A stretch of DNA of 6,343 nucleotides from Gammaproteobacteria bacterium. GTDB taxonomy: Bacteria > Pseudomonadota > Gammaproteobacteria > QOAV01. Location of the stretch: assembly GCA_027067235.1 (NCBI GenBank), contig JALXFQ010000171.1, positions 1 to 6,343 of the forward strand. Reading direction: 5' to 3'. Below are positions 1 to 4,937 of the stretch, one piece after another. The position numbers and the translations under genes are program-made. The notes under the pieces are model-generated. The model saw only the letters and a program-made list of their open reading frames with translations. It had not been told where the DNA came from and did not search any database. Within the stretch, counting starts at the first letter, position 1. Each line of letters begins with the position of its first letter.

Positions 1-687
1 CTCGATCGCACGGCTTTTGCCATGGCCAACCAGGATGTGCGCTATTATCTCAACGGCCTGTTTCTGAGTATGGATCAAGGCAAGCTGACGGCTGTCGCTA
101 CAGATGGCCATCGTCTGGCGAAAAGCGAAATAGCCAAGGACGACTTTGCCGGCAAATTCGAAATCATTGTGCCACGCAAGGCTGTTCAGGAGATGTCCCG
201 TCTGCTGGGAGACAACGCTGATGATATTGCGGTTTCCATTAACAGTAACCACATTATGTTTGAAATCGCCGACTTGCGATTCACCTCCAAACTGATCGAG
301 GGACGCTTTCCCGATTACAAGAACGTGATTCCCATTGGCCAGACCGTGCATATCGAACTGGATCGTCAAGAACTCCGCACTGCTTTGCAGCGCGCTGCCA
401 TACTTACCAACGACAAGTTCAAGGGTATTCGCATGGAGTTCAAGCCAGCGCAGCTAACCATAGTCGCCAACAACCCCGAACAGGAAGAGGCTTACGAACG
501 TCTCGACATCGACTATGACCAGGCGCCCATGGACATTGGTTTTAACGTAACCTACATGCTCGATGCGCTGGGAGCGCTGGATAGTGAAACGGTGCAGATA
601 GGCCTGACTGACAACACCAGCAGCAGCCTGATACAGGCATCCGGTAACGACGCCACGGTATATGTGGTAATGCCCATGCGTATTTGA
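1..687 (+). CDS. dnaN: DNA polymerase III beta subunit (sliding clamp), 3' part
   Basis: This is the C-terminal 228 residues of the ring-shaped clamp that encircles DNA and tethers polymerase III and other partners. The reading frame is open from base 1, so the gene begins left of the window; the ATG at 22 is internal. Visible signatures are DVRYYLNG (window residues 12-19), VATDGHRLA (about 32-40), FTSKLIEGRFPDY (94-106), ANNPEQEEAY and the C-terminal MPMRI, which corresponds to the E. coli MPMRL end that lines the partner-binding pocket. Against the 366-residue E. coli protein this is roughly residue 139 onward, so most of domain II and all of domain III are present. The gene ends in TGA and is followed by parS sites and gyrB rather than recF. 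Identification is by recalled family motifs and is very secure. Confidence 0.97.
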   Translation, partial: LDRTAFAMANQDVRYYLNGLFLSMDQGKLTAVATDGHRLAKSEIAKDDFAGKFEIIVPRKAVQEMSRLLGDNADDIAVSINSNHIMFEIADLRFTSKLIEGRFPDYKNVIPIGQTVHIELDRQELRTALQRAAILTNDKFKGIRMEFKPAQLTIVANNPEQEEAYERLDIDYDQAPMDIGFNVTYMLDALGALDSETVQIGLTDNTSSSLIQASGNDATVYVVMPMRI

Positions 688-692
688 TCGAC

Positions 693-708
693 TCGCCTGG
701 CCAGGCGA
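693..708. repeat. Perfect 16-bp palindrome after dnaN
   Basis: TCGCCTGGCCAGGCGA is its own reverse complement (8+8, no spacer) and starts 5 bases after the dnaN stop. Its last bases, with those following, form a second inverted repeat, CGATGG at 706-711 and CCATCG at 725-730 with a 13-base loop, so the two structures compete. Neither is followed by a run of T, so a classical intrinsic terminator is not supported. It could be a protein-binding site, an mRNA 3'-end hairpin or chance; the sequence cannot decide. Confidence 0.45.
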
Positions 709-741
709 TGGTCAAGGTTGTCCGCCATCGTGTCAGCCCTT

Positions 742-759
742 ATGTTTCACGTGAAACAT
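742..759. promoter_or_regulatory. parS: parS centromere site 1 (ParB-binding)
   Basis: The core 743-758 reads TGTTTCACGTGAAACA, which matches the widely conserved chromosomal parS consensus with no mismatch. The flanking A and T extend it to a perfect 18-bp palindrome. ParB (Spo0J) binds parS, spreads and, with ParA and SMC/condensin, segregates and organises the origin region; parS sites typically cluster near oriC. Position beside dnaN agrees with this. A 16-bp exact match occurring twice within 60 bases cannot reasonably be chance. Confidence 0.95.
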
Positions 760-778
760 GAGGGTGATGAAACCCGGA

Positions 779-809
779 TTTGTTTCACGTGAAACATCAA
801 TGAATATGC
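779..809 (+). promoter_or_regulatory. Weak candidate sigma-70-type promoter for gyrB
   Basis: TTGTTT at 779-784 could act as a -35 element and GAATAT, about 16 bases further on, as a -10 element. Each matches only about three of six consensus positions. If real, it overlaps parS site 2 almost entirely. gyrB may instead be read from upstream of dnaN. This is offered only as the best local candidate. Confidence 0.2.
781..796. promoter_or_regulatory. parS: parS centromere site 2 (ParB-binding)
   Basis: This is a second perfect TGTTTCACGTGAAACA. Its centre is 38 bp from that of site 1. The flanking bases are not symmetric here, so the palindrome is exactly 16 bp. It ends 34 bases before the gyrB start codon, inside what is probably the gyrB promoter or 5' leader, so bound ParB could affect gyrB transcription; that consequence is inference. 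Confidence 0.95.
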
Positions 810-819
810 GCCACTGCGC

Positions 820-825
820 AGGTAG
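820..825 (+). promoter_or_regulatory. Ribosome binding site of gyrB
   Basis: AGGTAG lies 5 bases before the ATG at 831 and is a moderate Shine-Dalgarno match. It supports that start. The ATGs further upstream, at 800 and 806, are in other frames. Confidence 0.5.
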
Positions 826-830
826 CCATC

Positions 831-3233
831 ATGGAATATGATTCTAGCAGCATCAAGGTACTCAAGGGTCTGGAAGCCGTACGCAAGCGACCCGGTATGT
901 ATATCGGGGATACGGACGACGGCTCCGGACTGCACCACATGGTGTTCGAGGTGGTGGACAATTCCATTGACGAGGCCCTGGCCGGACACTGTTCCAAAAT
1001 AGAGGTCGTGGTCAATACCGATGGATCGGTTACGGTCAGTGATGATGGTCGCGGCATACCGGTGGGCATTATCGAGGAAGAAGGTAAATCCGCGGCCGAA
1101 GTCATACTGACGGTTTTGCATGCCGGGGGGAAATTCGACCAGAATTCCTACAAGGTGTCGGGCGGACTGCACGGCGTGGGCGTGTCGGTGGTCAACGCCC
1201 TGTCGGAAACCCTGACTCTCCATGTCAGGCGCGGCGGCAAGGAATACCGGCAAACCTATCATCTGGGCATACCGGATTCGGATCTGGAGGAAATCGGTCC
1301 GTCGAAGGAAACCGGTACCCGTATCACGTTCAAGCCCAGTCAGGAAGTTTTTACCGATACCGAGTTTCACTACGAGCGCCTGGCGAAACGTCTGCGCGAG
1401 CTGTCCTTTCTCAATTCCGGCGTGCGCATCCAGTTGAGCGACAAACGTACCGGCGCCGAAGACGTGTTTGAGTATGCCGGCGGGATCGCCGCTTTTGTTG
1501 AACATCTGAATCGCAAGAAGACGCCGATACATCCCAGCGTGGTATCCATACTCGGTGAAAAAGACGGCGTCACCGTGGAACTCGCCCTGCAATGGAACGA
1601 TTCCTATCAGGAAAACGTTTTCTGCTACACCAACAATATACCGCAATCCGATGGGGGTACGCATTTGTCGGGTTTTCGTGCGGCGCTGACCCGCACCGTG
1701 AATCAGTATATTGACAGCACCGGCCTGGCCAAAAAAACCAGGGTTTCCATATCCGGCGATGATAGCCGCGAAGGCCTGACGGCGGTATTGTCGGTCAAGG
1801 TGCCCGACCCCAAGTTTTCCTCCCAGACCAAGGAAAAGCTGGTTTCCTCCGAAGTAAAAAGCGTGGTGGAAACAGTGGTGGGCAAGGAACTGGCTGATTT
1901 TCTGCAGGAAAATCCCGGCGACGCCAAAGCCATCGTGGAAAAAATCGTCGAAGCCGCAACCGCGCGCGAGGCGGCCCGCAAAGCGCGGGAAATGACACGT
2001 CGGAAAGGTGCGCTGGATATCGCCGGCCTGCCCGGCAAGCTGGCGGACTGCCAGGAAAAAGACCCTGCCCTGTGTGAAATCTATCTGGTGGAGGGTGATT
2101 CCGCCGGAGGATCAGCCAAGCAGGCCAGGGACCGCAAGTTTCAGGCCATACTGCCGCTGAAAGGTAAAATTCTCAATGTGGAAAAGGCGCGTTTCGACAA
2201 GATGATCAGTTCTGACGAAATAGGCACCATGATTACCGCGCTCGGGACAGGTATTGGCAAGGAAGAATATGATCCCGCCAAATTACGCTACCACCGTATC
2301 ATCATCATGACAGACGCAGACGTGGACGGATCCCATATACGGACCTTGTTGCTGACATTTTTTTACCGCCAGATGCCGGAGTTGATCGAACGCGGCCATG
2401 TGTATATCGCGCAGCCGCCATTGTACAAGCTGAAAAAAGGCAAAAAAGAGGAATATATCAAGGACGACGCAGAGCTGCAGGAAAGGCTGATCGACATGGC
2501 GCTGGAAGATGCGGTGTTTTATCCGCAAGGAGAAGACAGCGGTGAAATGGACAGCGAAACGCTGCGACAGCTCGCCAGTCTGTTTTCCCGGGTGGCTGCC
2601 ATCAAGGCCAGGCTGCAGAACCGTTTCAGTCATGTTCTGAAAGAATATATGGAAAACGGGGATGAAATGACGGTCGAAGATTTTAGCAGTGAAGACAAGG
2701 CCAGGGATCTGGGGACCCGGATTGTTTCTGCATTGAATGCCAGCCATGACGGCCTGGGCGCCTATACCTGCAGTGTCAGGGAAAACGGCGGTGTCTATGA
2801 GCTGCTGGTGGGGCGGGAATATCATGGAGAGCATTCAGAAGGTGTGCTGGACAGCTATTTCGTGCAGTCGGCGGACTATCGCGCAATCCGGCAGTTGTCC
2901 GCCGAACTGGCGGACAAGACTTCAGGCACTTGCCTGATCAGGAAAAATGACAAGAGCGAAAAATGCGGTCATTTTTCCCAGGCCTGGGAATGGCTCATGA
3001 AAGACGCAAAAAGAGGGCTGTCCATTCAGCGCTACAAGGGCCTCGGGGAAATGAATCCGGATCAGTTATGGGAAACCACCATGGACCCGGATGTGCGCCG
3101 GCTGGTAAAGGTGACTATCGAAGACAGTATCGCAGTAGATGAAGCGTTTGCCACACTCATGGGAGACCAGGTGGAGCCGAGACGGGAATTCATCGAGGAA
3201 AACGCCTTCAGCGTCAACAATCTGGATGTGTAG
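831..3233 (+). CDS. gyrB: DNA gyrase subunit B
   Basis: GyrB is the ATPase subunit of the A2B2 type IIA topoisomerase that introduces negative supercoils. The 800-residue product has every expected part. The N-terminal GHKL ATPase holds EVVDNSIDEALAGHC (40-54, catalytic Glu40 and Mg-binding Asn44), DDGRGIPV (71-78) and GGLHGVGVSVVNALS (111-125). The transducer domain has SSQTKEKLVSSEV (330-342), whose Gln332 and Lys334 match the ATP-contacting QTK. The TOPRIM domain has YLVEGDSAGGSAK (418-430, metal-binding Glu421), PLKGKILNVEKAR (442-454) and TDADVDGSHI (494-503, Asp495 and Asp497). The tail contains QRYKGLGEMNP (733-743). About 170 residues between these last blocks (roughly 555-725) are the insertion characteristic of Gram-negative GyrB. 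This insertion and the GyrA-like neighbourhood of dnaN argue for GyrB over ParE, which is shorter. Length is close to E. coli (804). No damage is seen. Confidence 0.98.
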   Translation: MEYDSSSIKVLKGLEAVRKRPGMYIGDTDDGSGLHHMVFEVVDNSIDEALAGHCSKIEVVVNTDGSVTVSDDGRGIPVGIIEEEGKSAAEVILTVLHAGGKFDQNSYKVSGGLHGVGVSVVNALSETLTLHVRRGGKEYRQTYHLGIPDSDLEEIGPSKETGTRITFKPSQEVFTDTEFHYERLAKRLRELSFLNSGVRIQLSDKRTGAEDVFEYAGGIAAFVEHLNRKKTPIHPSVVSILGEKDGVTVELALQWNDSYQENVFCYTNNIPQSDGGTHLSGFRAALTRTVNQYIDSTGLAKKTRVSISGDDSREGLTAVLSVKVPDPKFSSQTKEKLVSSEVKSVVETVVGKELADFLQENPGDAKAIVEKIVEAATAREAARKAREMTRRKGALDIAGLPGKLADCQEKDPALCEIYLVEGDSAGGSAKQARDRKFQAILPLKGKILNVEKARFDKMISSDEIGTMITALGTGIGKEEYDPAKLRYHRIIIMTDADVDGSHIRTLLLTFFYRQMPELIERGHVYIAQPPLYKLKKGKKEEYIKDDAELQERLIDMALEDAVFYPQGEDSGEMDSETLRQLASLFSRVAAIKARLQNRFSHVLKEYMENGDEMTVEDFSSEDKARDLGTRIVSALNASHDGLGAYTCSVRENGGVYELLVGREYHGEHSEGVLDSYFVQSADYRAIRQLSAELADKTSGTCLIRKNDKSEKCGHFSQAWEWLMKDAKRGLSIQRYKGLGEMNPDQLWETTMDPDVRRLVKVTIEDSIAVDEAFATLMGDQVEPRREFIEENAFSVNNLDV

Positions 3234-3249
3234 GCTCCCTGCCCTGTCT

Positions 3250-4053
3250 TTAGCGGCGACAGTCAACGGAATAGAATCGCACCGGTGACGTATCCAGGCG
3301 CACGGCTGTCAGCGAGTTCCCCCAGATACAACCGGTATCCAGTCCGATAACCGACATATCATTGTACAAACCCAGAGCCGACCAGTGGCCGAAGACAATT
3401 CGTTCCCGGCGCGGTTTGCAGGGCGCCTTGAACCAGGGCAGCAAATGCGTATTGGCGTCTGCCCTGCCCTTGATGGACAGGTTCAGCCGCAGTTCGTGAT
3501 CCACGTATCGCATGCGCGTAAACGCATTGGTAATGAACCGTAAACGATTCCAGCCGCTCAGTTTTCCCGACCAGAGATCAGGTCTGTTACCATACATGTG
3601 ACGCAGAAATTCAATCCAGTCTTCTCCCTGCAATACTTTCTCGACCTCGCGGGCGCGGCGCAGGGCCTTTTTGGTTGACCAGCCCGGCCAGATACCGGCA
3701 TGGGTCAGGGCTATGCGGTTCTGTACGTGTAACAGCGGTCGCTGGCGATACCAATGGACAATGTCTTCCAGTTGCGGAGAATCCAGTATGTCACGGAAAG
3801 TATCCTTGGGCTTGAACGTTTCCGCGCCGCTGGCGACGGCCAGAAAATGCAGATCATGATTCCCCAGTACAGTAATGGCGGCATCGCCCATATCCATGAT
3901 ACTGCGTACTACCGACAGTGATTCCGGCCCCCGGTTGACTAAATCACCGACGATGAGAAGTGTGTCCTTACTTTCTTTGAAGCCCGTTTTTTTAAGGAGT
4001 TTTTTCAGAGATTTCCAACATCCCTGGATGTCTCCTATTGCTATAACAGCCAC
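3250..4053 (-). CDS. apaH: Symmetrical bis(5'-nucleosyl)-tetraphosphatase (Ap4A hydrolase), ApaH family
   Basis: The family hydrolyses diadenosine tetraphosphate to two ADP in the cytoplasm, limiting this stress-linked dinucleotide and, in E. coli, removing Np4 caps from RNA. The 267-residue product shows the calcineurin-like metallophosphatase signature in order: GDIQGC (7-12), GDLVNRGP (36-43), GNHD (64-67), THAG (117-120), FGHW (221-224) and GLDTGCIWG (237-245). Length is near that of E. coli ApaH (280). The start codon is GTG at 4053-4051, directly after the TAA of mlaA in the same frame, so no earlier start is possible; the next Met (residue 53) would remove two metal-binding motifs. No good Shine-Dalgarno is visible, which suggests reinitiation by ribosomes finishing mlaA. 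In E. coli apaH sits with apaG and ksgA; here it does not. A related PPP-family phosphatase with another substrate is possible but less likely. Confidence 0.9.
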   Translation of the reverse strand: MAVIAIGDIQGCWKSLKKLLKKTGFKESKDTLLIVGDLVNRGPESLSVVRSIMDMGDAAITVLGNHDLHFLAVASGAETFKPKDTFRDILDSPQLEDIVHWYRQRPLLHVQNRIALTHAGIWPGWSTKKALRRAREVEKVLQGEDWIEFLRHMYGNRPDLWSGKLSGWNRLRFITNAFTRMRYVDHELRLNLSIKGRADANTHLLPWFKAPCKPRRERIVFGHWSALGLYNDMSVIGLDTGCIWGNSLTAVRLDTSPVRFYSVDCRR

Positions 4054-4785
4054 TTATTCTTCGTAATCGTATTCGTAGCTGATGGGAGGTTCGCCATCAT
4101 AGATCAGGTTTTCCCTCTTCTGGTGATAGGCTTCCCGCAACAACAGATAGGAATCTTCGTCATCGCTGATGAGCTCGTCCGGACCGATAAGCTGGGCGCG
4201 CCGACTGATGAGGTCGGCGCTGAACAAGGCATATCTGACGGTGCGGTCATCTATCCACTGACGCGGCTCCGTAAGATAAAGATGGGTAACCAGTCCCAAA
4301 GTGTCTCGCACATTACTGGGGCCAAGCAGTGGCAATACCAGGTACGGCCCTTCCTTCAGCCCCCAGAGCGCGAAAGTCTGGCCGAAGTCCTCGTGGTGTT
4401 TTTCCAGGCCGAGCTTGCTGGAAACATCAAAAAGTCCGAGCACGCCCACGGTGCTGTTTATGGCAAACCGCCAGCTGTCGGCCAGTGCCTGTTCGAATTT
4501 GGCCTGCAGCACGTCGTTGACGATGACGGTCGGCTCTGTGAGGTTGCTGAAGAAACTGCTTACCGAGTCGCGCGCCCCGGCCGGTACAGCTTTTGTGTAT
4601 GCCTGGGCGACGGGACGGATAACCGCCCGGTCCATTTTCAGGTTGAAATGGGTCATGGCGCGGTTGTATTTTTCCAGCGGATCCGGCTTTTCGTAAAATC
4701 CGAACCAGCTGGCGTCATGCGGCGTGGCGCAACCGCCCAGCGGCAGAAGCAGTAAAAACAGTACGGAGAGCCAAAATTTGTGCAT
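4054..4785 (-). CDS. mlaA: Outer-membrane lipoprotein MlaA (VacJ), phospholipid retrograde transport
   Basis: MlaA forms a ring-like channel in the outer membrane that removes mislocalised phospholipids from the outer leaflet and passes them to MlaC, keeping lipid asymmetry. From Met at 4785 the product is 243 residues. It begins with a lipoprotein signal: MHK, a hydrophobic stretch FWLSVLFLLLLPL, then the lipobox LGGC with Cys19; Ala at +2 fits outer-membrane sorting. The family core includes DPLEKYNRAM (35-44), FFSNLTEP (78-85), RFAINSTVGVLGLFDV (106-121) and FGQTFALWGLKEGPYLVLPL (134-153). The C-terminus is acidic, ending YEYDYEE. The same frame is open back to an ATG at 4866, but that would place about 27 extra polar residues before the signal, so 4785 is preferred; neither start has a strong Shine-Dalgarno. 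The other Mla components (mlaBCDEF) are not in the window. E. coli MlaA has 251 residues. Confidence 0.93.
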   Translation of the reverse strand: MHKFWLSVLFLLLLPLGGCATPHDASWFGFYEKPDPLEKYNRAMTHFNLKMDRAVIRPVAQAYTKAVPAGARDSVSSFFSNLTEPTVIVNDVLQAKFEQALADSWRFAINSTVGVLGLFDVSSKLGLEKHHEDFGQTFALWGLKEGPYLVLPLLGPSNVRDTLGLVTHLYLTEPRQWIDDRTVRYALFSADLISRRAQLIGPDELISDDEDSYLLLREAYHQKRENLIYDGEPPISYEYDYEE

Positions 4786-4937
4786 GTTTGAAAGTACGTG
4801 TGTCTCTGGCGGTGGAGTGTAACCAAGCTGGCGATGCACGGAAACCCCGCTGTGGCGGTTAAACATCGCCGGGTCCGGTAAGCTTGTCTGAATACGGTAC
4901 GCTATCAGAGCGATATTCAGAATAATCAGCGCCTGGG
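4786..4937 (-). other. Gap between the mltD-like gene and mlaA, possible promoter region
   Basis: This 152-bp gap follows the mltD stop and precedes the preferred mlaA start. Its lower part (4786-4866) is an in-frame upstream extension of mlaA that is probably untranslated. On the minus strand TTGGTTACACT contains TACACT, a 4-of-6 match to a -10 element, but only a poor -35 lies 17 bases before it (TTTCCG). No riboswitch, tRNA or T-tract terminator was recognised. Confidence 0.3.
4888..4920 (-). repeat. Imperfect dyad between mltD and mlaA
   Basis: CTGAATA (4888-4894) and TATTCAG (4914-4920) are a perfect 7-base inverted pair. A shorter inner pair, CGCT (4900-4903) and AGCG (4909-4912), lies inside it. 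Read on the minus strand it begins 17 bases after the mltD stop. There is no downstream T-run, so it is either a weak or factor-dependent 3'-end hairpin of mltD or an operator-like site for mlaA. Confidence 0.35.

Noticed and set aside
742..792. A 16-codon open frame starting at ATG 742 and running through both parS sites
   Set aside because: It is very short, has no ribosome binding site, and its content is explained by the parS palindromes.
688..830. DnaA boxes or the replication origin in the dnaN-gyrB spacer
   Set aside because: I found no TTATCCACA-like motif and no AT-rich unwinding element; the origin is more likely upstream of dnaA, outside the window.
747..1664. A long minus-strand open frame opposite the start of gyrB
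   Set aside because: It is a shadow of the strongly conserved gyrB coding sequence and shows no recognisable domain or ribosome binding site.
2804..2811. GCTGGTGG, the E. coli Chi octamer, inside gyrB
   Set aside because: One 8-base match is compatible with codon usage, and Chi sequences differ between lineages.
3244..3262. CTGTC/GACAG inverted repeat at the gyrB-apaH junction as a terminator
   Set aside because: The stem is only 5 bp with a 9-base loop and no T-run, so it is too weak to call.
4123..4755. A plus-strand open frame of about 210 codons opposite mlaA
   Set aside because: It is antisense to a well-supported lipoprotein gene, and its product resembles no family I know.
4786..4866. 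N-terminal extension of MlaA to the ATG at 4866
   Set aside because: It would put 27 polar residues before a canonical short lipoprotein signal peptide, which fits the family poorly.
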